Below, one piece after another: positions 1 to 6,300 of a DNA stretch of 11,796 nt. The DNA is taken from the NCBI GenBank assembly GCA_003695215.1, contig RFIM01000194.1, positions 1 through 11,796 on the forward strand. The letters are read 5' to 3'. Numbering within the stretch: position 1 is the first letter of the stretch; each line of letters opens with the position of its first letter. This stretch comes from Chloroflexota bacterium. GTDB lineage: Bacteria; Chloroflexota; Anaerolineae; Aggregatilineales; UBA2796. Position numbers and translations under genes: made by a program. Below the pieces are notes generated by a model. The model saw only the letters and a program-made list of their open reading frames with translations. It was not told where the DNA came from and searched no databases.

Positions 1-1085
1 GCCTCAGGCTGCAGGCGCATGCTCTCCACAGTGCCGATCAAAGCTGGCAAGATTGTCTCAAGTGTATCAGCAGCGTCAAAGAGCGCCTCTTTGTCTTCCT
101 GCAAGTCTTTATTATAGCCTGTGGGCAAGCCTTTCAAGGTCGTCAGCAAGCCCGCCAGGCGGCCGATCAGCCTGCCCGCTTTGCCACGCGTGAGTTCCAG
201 CACATCAGGGTTCTGCTTCTGCGGCATCAGGCTGCTGCCTGTGGTATAGCGCTCGTCCAGCTGGATGAAGGCGAAGGGCGGCCCGCTGAACAGGATGACA
301 TCTTCGGCAAAGCGGCTCAAGTGCGTCATCAGCAGTGCCGCGGCGTACAAAAAGCCGACCACGAAATCGCGGTCGGAGACGGCGTCAAGGCTGTTGGGCG
401 AGACGTCCAGGAAGCCGAGCGACTCGGCCAGCGCGTGCCGATCCAGCGCGTAGGGCGTGCCTGCCAGGGCGCCTGAGCCAAGTGGGCAGACTAACGTGGC
501 TTCGCGCGTCAGCTCGAAGCGGCGCACGTCTCGGCTGAGCATCCAGAAATAGCTGAGCAGCCAATGGGCAGCGCTGATCGGCTGCGCGGCGCGCAAATGC
601 GTATAGCCGACCATCAAGGTCAGGACGTGCGGCTTAGCTTGCTCAAGCAAGGCGCGCTGTAGAGCGGTCAGCCATCTGACGATTCGGCTGATAGCCTGCG
701 CTTGCCAATGGCGGGTATCGGTTGCCACTTGGTCGTTACGGCTGCGGCCGGTATGCAATTTGCCGCCAACAGCGCCGATCAGCTCGGTCAGGCGCCGCTC
801 TACGGCAGTGTGGATGTCCTCATCGCCTGCGGCGAACTGGAAGGCGCCTGAATCAAACTCAGCGCGCACTTGCTGCAAACCGCTGACGATCAAAGCGATC
901 TCAGCGTCATTCAGGACGCCTGCCTTGTGCAATGCCTGCGCATAAGCAATGCTACAGGCGATATCGCTGGCATATAGGCGCTGATCGAACGACAGCGAGT
1001 CGTTAAGTTTGCGCACGGCTTCAGCCGCAGCCTGCTCATAGCGCCCTGACCACAAAGTGCGCGAAGATGCCTCAGAATCGCTCAT
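1..1085 (-). CDS. argH: Argininosuccinate lyase (3'-truncated by window edge)
   Basis: Cytoplasmic enzyme of arginine biosynthesis that splits argininosuccinate into arginine and fumarate. 361 complete codons are visible; the family is usually about 460 residues, so roughly the last 100 lie beyond base 1. Family blocks read in order: DEDIHTAVERRL near residues 88-100, GKLHTGRSRNDQVATD near 108-123, GYTHLRAAQPI at 160-170 with the general-acid/base region His163, PLGSGALAGTPY at 201-212, and the fumarase/aspartase-superfamily signature GSSLMPQKQNPD at 283-294, which carries the catalytic Ser. The start at 1085 is chosen because GAGG lies 6 nt upstream and the conserved N-terminus SRTLWSGRYEQ follows. 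It lies 76 nt downstream of a CRP-family gene on the same strand. Two positions differ from the usual family text: THLRAAQP rather than THLQxAQP, and QKQNPD rather than QKKNPD. Identification is secure. Confidence 0.96.
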   Translation of the reverse strand, partial: MSDSEASSRTLWSGRYEQAAAEAVRKLNDSLSFDQRLYASDIACSIAYAQALHKAGVLNDAEIALIVSGLQQVRAEFDSGAFQFAAGDEDIHTAVERRLTELIGAVGGKLHTGRSRNDQVATDTRHWQAQAISRIVRWLTALQRALLEQAKPHVLTLMVGYTHLRAAQPISAAHWLLSYFWMLSRDVRRFELTREATLVCPLGSGALAGTPYALDRHALAESLGFLDVSPNSLDAVSDRDFVVGFLYAAALLMTHLSRFAEDVILFSGPPFAFIQLDERYTTGSSLMPQKQNPDVLELTRGKAGRLIGRLAGLLTTLKGLPTGYNKDLQEDKEALFDAADTLETILPALIGTVESMRLQPE

Positions 1086-1150
1086 GTTTTGCCTCGCTTG
1101 CGAAGATGAACTGGCACGGCGCGCTTATTGTAGCATAGCGCGGCAAAACA
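1085..1150. repeat. 9-bp inverted repeat over the argH translation start
   Basis: On the plus strand TGTTTTGCC (1085-1093) is exactly complementary to GGCAAAACA (1142-1150), with 48 nt between. In the argH mRNA the proximal arm runs from the GG of the Shine-Dalgarno GAGG, through the spacer, to the A of the AUG. The distal arm lies 12-20 nt after the crp-like stop codon. A smaller inverted repeat is nested inside: CGCGCT at 1120-1125 and AGCGCG at 1137-1142, sharing one base with the outer arm. There is no U-tract, so this is not a Rho-independent terminator. A role in masking argH translation on read-through mRNA is inference. Confidence 0.5.
1127..1135 (-). promoter_or_regulatory. Possible internal argH promoter (extended -10 TGCTACAAT)
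   Basis: Reading the minus strand, TGC-TACAAT forms an extended -10 (5 of 6 to TATAAT with the TGn element) in the crp-argH gap. No convincing -35 is visible at 17-18 nt. Transcription would start near 1120, giving a leader of about 35 nt before the argH ATG. Such a transcript would lack the upstream arm of the inverted repeat at 1142-1150. Confidence 0.3.
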
Positions 1151-1161
1151 GGCAGCGGCCT

Positions 1162-1863
1162 CTAGCCTGCGCTGATTGGCGCGCCTTGCACAATGCGCTT
1201 GTGATAGGCCTGCAGCTGTGGCAAGGCTACGCTAGCGATGTGCGAGCGATCCAGTGCGATCAGACCAAGCCCACTGAACTTGTTCACCACAGCGTGCGCC
1301 GCGCTGCGCGTGACGCCTGAGAGGGCTGCCAAGTCGTCCGCCGTTAGCCGCACGCTGAGGCGCGCTTCCGTCTGATATTGCTGCGCGATGTTGATCAGCA
1401 GCCGCGCCAACTTCTCCTCTGCGCTGCGCACTAGCGGCTGATCCACGGCCGACTCGGCAAAACGCATCCTTCGGCTGACCGTCACCAAGAGCTTGATCGC
1501 CACCATGGTGTTTTGCTCCAGGAAGCGGAAAAAAGTCGGGCGAGTCAGCACTAAGAGCTCGCTATGTTCAAGGGCGACCGCTTCGCCTGAGCGCGGCAAG
1601 CCATCCAGGAGCGAGAACTCGCCGAAATATTGCTCGGCATGGAAGACGTCCGTGTAGGTGATTGTGTTATCTTTGCCGAAGGCGGTCACTTGCACGCTGC
1701 CCGATTTAACGATGTATAGGCAGTTGGTGCTGCTGCCCTGCTGAAAGATGATCTGCCCGCGCCGAAAACTTTGCACAATGAACTCTGCTGCCAGCAAATC
1801 GAGTTCATCTTCGTTCAGCTGAGCAAATAACGAGACGTTGCGCAGCAAGTAAGCGTGACTCAT
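1162..1863 (-). CDS. CRP/FNR-family transcriptional regulator
   Basis: A 233-residue regulator with an N-terminal cyclic-nucleotide-binding-like beta-barrel (about residues 11-120), a dimerisation helix (about 120-140) and a C-terminal winged helix (about 148-220). The phosphate-binding-cassette region reads FGEFSLLDG then RSGEAVA, keeping Glu82 and the Arg91-Ser92 pair used by cAMP-binding CRPs, so nucleotide binding is plausible. There is no N-terminal cysteine cluster, so it is not an iron-sulfur FNR. The recognition helix (VTRSAAHAVVNKF, 184-196) keeps the first Arg of E. coli CRP but replaces the Glu and second Arg that read the TGTGA half-site, so the target site probably differs. The start at 1863 is chosen over an in-frame ATG at 1884 because GGAGGTG sits 5 nt upstream of it. 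It is divergent from the two-component operon and upstream of argH. Ligand and regulon are not deducible here. Confidence 0.88.
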   Translation of the reverse strand: MSHAYLLRNVSLFAQLNEDELDLLAAEFIVQSFRRGQIIFQQGSSTNCLYIVKSGSVQVTAFGKDNTITYTDVFHAEQYFGEFSLLDGLPRSGEAVALEHSELLVLTRPTFFRFLEQNTMVAIKLLVTVSRRMRFAESAVDQPLVRSAEEKLARLLINIAQQYQTEARLSVRLTADDLAALSGVTRSAAHAVVNKFSGLGLIALDRSHIASVALPQLQAYHKRIVQGAPISAG

Positions 1864-1874
1864 TTTTTCACCTC

Positions 1875-1894
1875 CAAGCCGCAAACACGGCTTG
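1875..1894 (-). repeat. 7-bp stem-loop in the crp-like 5' leader
   Basis: CAAGCCG / CGGCTTG form a perfect 7-bp stem with a 6-nt loop. The stem ends on the first G of the Shine-Dalgarno GGAGG (1875-1871) and begins at the predicted transcript 5' end. It could protect the 5' end or modulate initiation. Function is inferred. Confidence 0.45.
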
Positions 1895-1900
1895 AATCAC

Positions 1901-1929
1901 AGTGTAAAGGCAAATTGCGCGCAGGTCTA
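1901..1929 (-). promoter_or_regulatory. Candidate promoter of the CRP-family gene
   Basis: On the minus strand TAGACC (1929-1924) and TACACT (1906-1901) are separated by 17 nt; each matches the sigma-70 consensus at 4 of 6 positions. The predicted start near 1894 leaves a leader of about 30 nt that opens with the stem-loop at 1875-1894 and ends with GGAGGTG. Confidence 0.35.
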
Positions 1930-1960
1930 GTGGGCAAAAGGCTTGCTGGCGCCAATTGGC
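1910..1960. promoter_or_regulatory. Two AATT-centred palindromes in the divergent control region
   Basis: GCAAATTGC (1910-1918) and GCCAATTGGC (1951-1960) are both perfect palindromes of similar form, with centres about 41.5 bp apart, near four helical turns. The first lies inside the -35/-10 spacer of the candidate crp-like promoter. The second lies near the middle of the 217-bp gap, about 75 bp upstream of the predicted start of the two-component operon. They are candidate operators for a dimeric regulator, possibly the CRP-family protein itself. This is inference from position and symmetry only. Confidence 0.35.
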
Positions 1961-1995
1961 ACTTTTTCCCAGCGCGCACAAATGCACAGGCCGAT

Positions 1996-2023
1996 TTAAC
2001 ATTTTTGCGCCTTTTGATATACT
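1996..2023 (+). promoter_or_regulatory. Sigma-70-type promoter of the two-component operon
   Basis: TTAACA (1996-2001, 5 of 6 to TTGACA), a 16-nt spacer, then TATACT (2018-2023, 5 of 6 to TATAAT) preceded by TGA, giving an extended -10. The start would be near 2030 with a leader of about 50 nt. GAGG at 2070-2073 precedes the ATG at 2081 by 7 nt. This is the best-looking promoter in the window. Confidence 0.7.
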
Positions 2024-2028
2024 TGTGC

Positions 2029-2053
2029 ATGAAAGGGCGACGCGCACTTTCAT
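2029..2053. repeat. Inverted repeat at the predicted transcript start
   Basis: ATGAAAG (2029-2035) and CTTTCAT (2047-2053) form a perfect 7-bp inverted repeat around an 11-nt centre, covering about +1 to +24 of the response-regulator transcript. It could act as an RNA stem-loop or as an operator. Confidence 0.4.
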
Positions 2054-2080
2054 CTCGTTAATGAGGCGCGAGGTTCACAT

Positions 2081-2767
2081 ATGGCGAAAATCTTGATCGT
2101 TGAAGACGACGCAACGCTTGCGGAGACGCTCGCAGATAACCTGGAAGAGGAAGGTTACGAAGTCTTCAGCACACGCGATGGTGAGAACGCCTTGACGCTG
2201 ATCCGCAGCAAACTGCCCGATCTGATCGTCCTTGATGTCATGTTGCCGCATCTAGATGGCCTGAGCGTCTGTCGCATCATCCGCAAAGATCCAGCTGCAC
2301 TCCATATCCCAATCATCATGCTGACAGCGCGCGGCACTGAAGTCGACAAGATCGTCGGCTTGGAGAGCGGCGCCGACGATTACATCGTCAAGCCGTTCGG
2401 CATGGGCGAGTTCTTGGCGCGGGTGCGCGCCGTGATGCGCCGTATGCCAGGGCGCCCTACCTTGCAGGATGAGCTGCTCTCAGGCGACCTGCGCATCGAT
2501 CTAGCTGGGCGGCGCGTCTTCCGCGGCAACCAAGAGCTGCGCTTGAGCCACAAGGAATTCGATCTGCTCTCGGAGCTGATGCGCAATCAGGGCACCGTGC
2601 TCTCGCGCGATTTGATCCTGACCAAAGTCTGGGGCTACGAGTACTTTGGCGATAAACGCACAGTGGACGTGCATGTGCGCTGGCTGCGTGAGAAGATCGA
2701 GGAAGATGCCAGCAATCCACGCCGCATCGTGACTGTGCGCGGCGTCGGCTATCGCTTTGAGGGATAG
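2081..2767 (+). CDS. OmpR/PhoB-family response regulator
   Basis: 228 residues: receiver domain (1-120) and winged-helix DNA-binding domain (about 130-226). The receiver has the acidic pocket Glu8-Asp9-Asp10, phospho-acceptor Asp52 (IVLDVMLP), the switch residues Thr82 and Tyr101, and Lys104 (VKPFG). The output domain has the family text LSHKEFDLLSELMRNQGTVLSRD, followed by the recognition-helix region KRTVDVHVRWLREKIEED and the wing ending RGVGYRFEG. The length is normal for the family. It binds DNA after phosphorylation, almost certainly by the kinase encoded 3 nt downstream. No phosphate, potassium or envelope target gene with a named role is adjacent, so the stimulus is unknown and no pho/omp symbol is given. 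Confidence 0.95.
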   Translation: MAKILIVEDDATLAETLADNLEEEGYEVFSTRDGENALTLIRSKLPDLIVLDVMLPHLDGLSVCRIIRKDPAALHIPIIMLTARGTEVDKIVGLESGADDYIVKPFGMGEFLARVRAVMRRMPGRPTLQDELLSGDLRIDLAGRRVFRGNQELRLSHKEFDLLSELMRNQGTVLSRDLILTKVWGYEYFGDKRTVDVHVRWLREKIEEDASNPRRIVTVRGVGYRFEG

Positions 2768-2770
2768 CGC

Positions 2771-4006
2771 GTGGACGCGCTGCTGCTGTTCATCTTGATC
2801 GCCGTCCTAGCCCTGTGCGCGTTGCTATGGTGGCGCTTGGGCGCTGCACTGCAACGCGCTGACTACCTGGAAGATAAACTCGAGGCTATGAAACACACTT
2901 TAGCAGTCAACCGAGCGCGCCTGAGCCTGCTGGAACGCCAGGCGCAAGCCTTAGCAGATGCCCTGTTCGAGCCATTGCTGGTCTTCAACGTCGGCAGCAC
3001 GCCTTACACGCTGATCCTGCTGAACGAGGCAGCCGCGCAGGTCTTCAAAATGGACTTGGCCGAGGCGCAAGGGCGCACTGTGATGCAAGTGACGCGCCAT
3101 CACGAGATCGATGCGCTGGTGAAGGCGTTGGCGCATGGCGAAGAGCAGCCCGAGACGCAGATCATGATCGAGGAAAGCACTTTCCGCATGCGTGGCGCTT
3201 GTTTTGGCGAAGGTAGCGAGCGCCTTGTGGTCGTTGCTTTGCAAGATATCACTGAGCTGCTGCGTTTGGCGCGCGCACGCCGCGATATGGTCGCCAATTT
3301 CTCGCACGATCTGCGCACGCCGCTCAGCAGCATCAAACTGCTGATCGAATCGCTGCAGATGAACCTAGGGCGCAATCCTGAGCGCGACCGCAAGCTGCTG
3401 GCCAAGCTGGCAGGCGAAGCCGATAGCCTGCATCACATGACGCAAGAGCTGATCGATCTCTCGATGATCGAATCAGGGCGCGCCATCATGCGCCTTGCGC
3501 CGATCCGCGCTGTGGAGGTGATCGAAAGCGCCTTCAAAGCTATGGAGACGCAATTCGATCAAAAGCGCTTGCGCGTCAGCTACGATGTGCCGTCAGACCT
3601 ATGGATTCTGGCAGATAGCGATCAAATTCGGCGCGTGCTGACTAACCTGCTGCACAATGCCGTTAAGTTCACGCCTGCAGAAGGCCAGGTCACTTGCACA
3701 GCGCGCGCGCTGGACCAGAATGCACTGATCGAAGTGACGGATACAGGCATCGGCATTCCGCCACACGAACGCACGCGCATTTTCGAGCGTTTCTATCAGG
3801 TCGATTCGGCGCGCACAGGCGGCACCAATCGTAGCGGCACAGGCCTAGGCTTGGCGATCGCCAAACACATCGTCGAGGCGCATGGCGGCAAAATCTGGGC
3901 AGAGGCAGGCCTGCCGCCAACAGGCGCACGGCTGAGCTTCACCTTGCCGCTAGCAGAGCCGCCGAACGCAGCCCAGCTGACGGCTGAGCGCATCGCCTTG
4001 CCGTGA
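2771..4006 (+). CDS. PAS-containing sensor histidine kinase (PhoR-like)
   Basis: 411 residues starting at GTG, with GAGGGA 6 nt upstream overlapping the end of the response-regulator gene. Layout: one N-terminal membrane segment (about 3-22), a coiled linker (about 28-60), a PAS-like domain (about 60-162), HisKA with phospho-acceptor His179 in NFSHDLRTPL, and HATPase_c with N-box NLLHNAVKFTP (292-302), G1 DTGIGIP (324-330), F-box FERFYQVD (338-345) and G2 GTGLGLAIAK (356-365). All catalytic boxes are intact. There is no extracytoplasmic loop, so sensing is probably cytoplasmic through the PAS domain or within the membrane. The kinase surely pairs with the upstream response regulator. The PAS ligand is not evident. 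A 74-nt gap follows before the Clp-like gene, so those genes may be co-transcribed. Confidence 0.94.
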   Translation: MDALLLFILIAVLALCALLWWRLGAALQRADYLEDKLEAMKHTLAVNRARLSLLERQAQALADALFEPLLVFNVGSTPYTLILLNEAAAQVFKMDLAEAQGRTVMQVTRHHEIDALVKALAHGEEQPETQIMIEESTFRMRGACFGEGSERLVVVALQDITELLRLARARRDMVANFSHDLRTPLSSIKLLIESLQMNLGRNPERDRKLLAKLAGEADSLHHMTQELIDLSMIESGRAIMRLAPIRAVEVIESAFKAMETQFDQKRLRVSYDVPSDLWILADSDQIRRVLTNLLHNAVKFTPAEGQVTCTARALDQNALIEVTDTGIGIPPHERTRIFERFYQVDSARTGGTNRSGTGLGLAIAKHIVEAHGGKIWAEAGLPPTGARLSFTLPLAEPPNAAQLTAERIALP

Positions 4007-4080
4007 ACGCTCTTGTAGGATCGGCCTATCTAGGATACTGTAGTGCCGTCAAGCCTGATCGGTGAACAAGGTGCGGATAT

Positions 4081-6300
4081 ATGGCTACGCTAAATCCCAA
4101 GCTACTCTCAACGGATTGCACAGCTGTGCTCAACAACGCTGTGGAGATTGCCAAGTCTTATGGCAGGCGTACGCTTTATCCTGAAGTCGCCTTGCTCGCC
4201 TTGATCCGCACGCAGGATACCGCCGCGCGGCGCATCCTGGACTTCTACAAGACGCAGCGCGGGCTGGATTTGGATCGGCTGGAGCGCTCAGTGCGCCTAG
4301 CGGTCGAGTCGCGCCGCGACGTCGACGGCGATCTGCTCTTCGCCGCTGCCAATGGCGAGAAGATCGGCCTGAGCCGTCAGATGATCATCGCCTTGGATGA
4401 AGCGCTCAGCGTGGCGCAAGCAGGCAATGAGATGGTCATCGATACCGATCATCTGCTGGCCGTCATGGCGGATAGCAAGCTCAGCACTAGCGGCTTGTTG
4501 CGCCAATTCGGCTTGACGCCGCGCGCCATGACCGATCTGATGGCAGAGCGCTTGATCAAGCAAAAAGGCGCCGCCACAGCCGATGTGGTGGCAGAAGTAC
4601 AGCGTGGCGCAGTGCGTCCGCTGTACTTCCGCGAGAACCTGCTCAAAGAGCTGATCAACATGCTCTCGCAACGCATCAACCGCCACGTGATCCTGATCGG
4701 CCCAGAAGGCGTCGGTAAGCGCTCGCTCGCCTACAGTCTCGGCATGCTGATCGCTGAAGGCAAAGGCCCGATCGGGCTGAAAAAGCTGGTGACCATTGAC
4801 GAAGCGGCGCTTTTGGATAACCCTGTACAGGCAGTCACCAATGGTTTAGCGCAAGCGCGAGGCGGCATTTTGTTCGTGCCGCGCCTAGAGCGCTTCTTTG
4901 GCGGCCCAGTCCGCGCTGAGTTCCCGCGCGCCACGCCGAACATCCAGAAGGCGCTCTTGGCGGACGATCCCGTCATTTTAGCGACCAGCACGCAAGCGGA
5001 ATATGATGAGCGCTTGGCGAATGCCAGCGGCGTCTCAGGGCGCGTGCAGATTCTGCGTGTGCCTGAGCCGAATGACGATGAAGCGCTAGCGATCATGAAG
5101 GTGCTAGCGCCGCACATTGCCGCTGATTACAAAGTCAAGATCGCCGACGACGCTATCAAGAGCGCGGTACGCTTGGCGCGCCGTTACATGAGCCCTGGCA
5201 CGCCTCTGCCGCGCAGTGCAGAGCATCTGCTGCACCGCGCCGCAGCAATGGTCAACGTCAGCCGTCAGGCTGAGGTGCCAACTGACGGCCCTGCGCTCAA
5301 CGATGAGGTGGATGCCGAGGACGTCACGCTCGCTGCAGCGCAGATCACGGGCATCCCTGTTGCCAAACTCGGCCAGGACGAGCGCACGCGCTATGCCAGC
5401 ATGGTCGAGCATTTGCACCAACGCATCATCGGTCAATCTGAGGCCGTCCTCGCCGTCAGTCGTGCCGTCAAGACGGCGCGCGTCGGCTTGAAAGACCCCA
5501 AACGCCCGATTGGCAGCTTTCTCTTTCTCGGCCCGACGGGCGTCGGCAAGACAGAGCTGGCAAAAGCGCTGGCCGAGTTCATGTTCGGCAGCGAAGATGC
5601 CATGCTCGAAATTGACATGAGCGAGTACATGGACGAGAGCGCTGTGAACAAGCTGATCGGTGCGCCGCCAGGCTACATCGGCTATGAGGGCGGCGGCCAG
5701 CTCACGGATCGCGTCCGCCAGCAGCCTTATATCGTCGTGCTGTTCGATGAGGTCGAGAAGGCAAACAGCCGTGTCATGGACGTGCTGCTGCAGGTGCTTG
5801 AGGCGGGTCGGCTGACGGACGGGCAAGGGCGCACTGCCAACTTCAGCGAAGCTGTCATTATTCTGACCAGCAACTTAGGGCATCAGTATCTTCAGGATAC
5901 CGAGATCACGGAAGAAGATCGGGAAGGCGTGATGGAAGAAGTGCGCAGCTTCTTCCGCCCTGAATTCTTGAATCGCCTTGACGATATCGTGATCTTCCAC
6001 ATGCTCAGCCAGTCCGATTTGCGCGCTATCCTTGAGTTGATGCTCAAAAAAGAGGCGAAACTGGCAGCCGAGCGCGGCTTACACCTGAGCTTCACTGAAG
6101 CCGCTAAGGATTGGATGATGGCGCAAAATACCACGCCTGAGTGGGGCGCGCGCCCATTGCGGCGTATCATCGCGCGCAGCGTGCGCGAGCCACTGGCAGA
6201 CTTCCTGCTCAACGCCAATCCTGAGTTCGGCACAGCGATCCTGATCGACGCTGAGCCAAACGCCGATAAATTGAGCTTCAAAATTCAAGCGAAAGCATGA
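4081..6300 (+). CDS. Clp/Hsp100-like AAA+ protein with degenerate first ATPase domain
   Basis: 739 residues; AAGGTG lies 7 nt before the ATG. Layout: two ClpN-like repeats (about 5-75 and 85-155), first AAA+ module (about 175-395), short linker, second AAA+ module (about 430-735). Module 2 is complete: Walker A GPTGVGKT (484-491), pore loop GYIGYE (531-536), Walker B VVLFDE (552-557), sensor 1 TSN (596-598), Arg-finger region FRPEFLNR (625-632) and sensor 2 WGARPL (688-693). Module 1 keeps a Walker A lysine, but the text is GPEGVGKR (207-214), so the Thr/Ser is Arg. The Walker B Asp-Glu is Pro267-Arg268, the aromatic pore-loop-1 text is absent, and the ERRFQ finger region is SGRVQ. No M-domain coiled coil is inserted (only about 30 linker residues), and no [IVL]G[FL] ClpP loop follows sensor 1. 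It therefore resembles ClpB/ClpC but probably neither docks ClpP nor uses ATP in module 1. Substrate is unknown. Its stop overlaps the next gene's start (ATGA). Confidence 0.9.
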   Translation: MATLNPKLLSTDCTAVLNNAVEIAKSYGRRTLYPEVALLALIRTQDTAARRILDFYKTQRGLDLDRLERSVRLAVESRRDVDGDLLFAAANGEKIGLSRQMIIALDEALSVAQAGNEMVIDTDHLLAVMADSKLSTSGLLRQFGLTPRAMTDLMAERLIKQKGAATADVVAEVQRGAVRPLYFRENLLKELINMLSQRINRHVILIGPEGVGKRSLAYSLGMLIAEGKGPIGLKKLVTIDEAALLDNPVQAVTNGLAQARGGILFVPRLERFFGGPVRAEFPRATPNIQKALLADDPVILATSTQAEYDERLANASGVSGRVQILRVPEPNDDEALAIMKVLAPHIAADYKVKIADDAIKSAVRLARRYMSPGTPLPRSAEHLLHRAAAMVNVSRQAEVPTDGPALNDEVDAEDVTLAAAQITGIPVAKLGQDERTRYASMVEHLHQRIIGQSEAVLAVSRAVKTARVGLKDPKRPIGSFLFLGPTGVGKTELAKALAEFMFGSEDAMLEIDMSEYMDESAVNKLIGAPPGYIGYEGGGQLTDRVRQQPYIVVLFDEVEKANSRVMDVLLQVLEAGRLTDGQGRTANFSEAVIILTSNLGHQYLQDTEITEEDREGVMEEVRSFFRPEFLNRLDDIVIFHMLSQSDLRAILELMLKKEAKLAAERGLHLSFTEAAKDWMMAQNTTPEWGARPLRRIIARSVREPLADFLLNANPEFGTAILIDAEPNADKLSFKIQAKA

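Noticed and set aside
1864..1884. Longer N-terminus for the CRP-family gene from an ATG at 1884
   Set aside because: The strong GGAGGTG ribosome-binding site lies inside those seven extra codons and points to the ATG at 1863.
1957..1971. Sigma-54-like element beginning TGGCAC
   Set aside because: The required TTGC at -12 is absent (CCCA instead), and a good sigma-70 promoter lies downstream.
4007..4080. A separate promoter for the Clp-like gene in the 74-nt gap after the histidine kinase
   Set aside because: Only GATACT (4034-4039) with poor -35 spacing is visible; too weak to list, so co-transcription with the kinase remains possible.
5104..5826. A 240-codon open frame antisense to the Clp-like gene, and similar long antisense frames elsewhere
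   Set aside because: They lie opposite strongly conserved coding sequence, lack ribosome-binding sites and show no domain text; they are by-products of GC-rich codon use.
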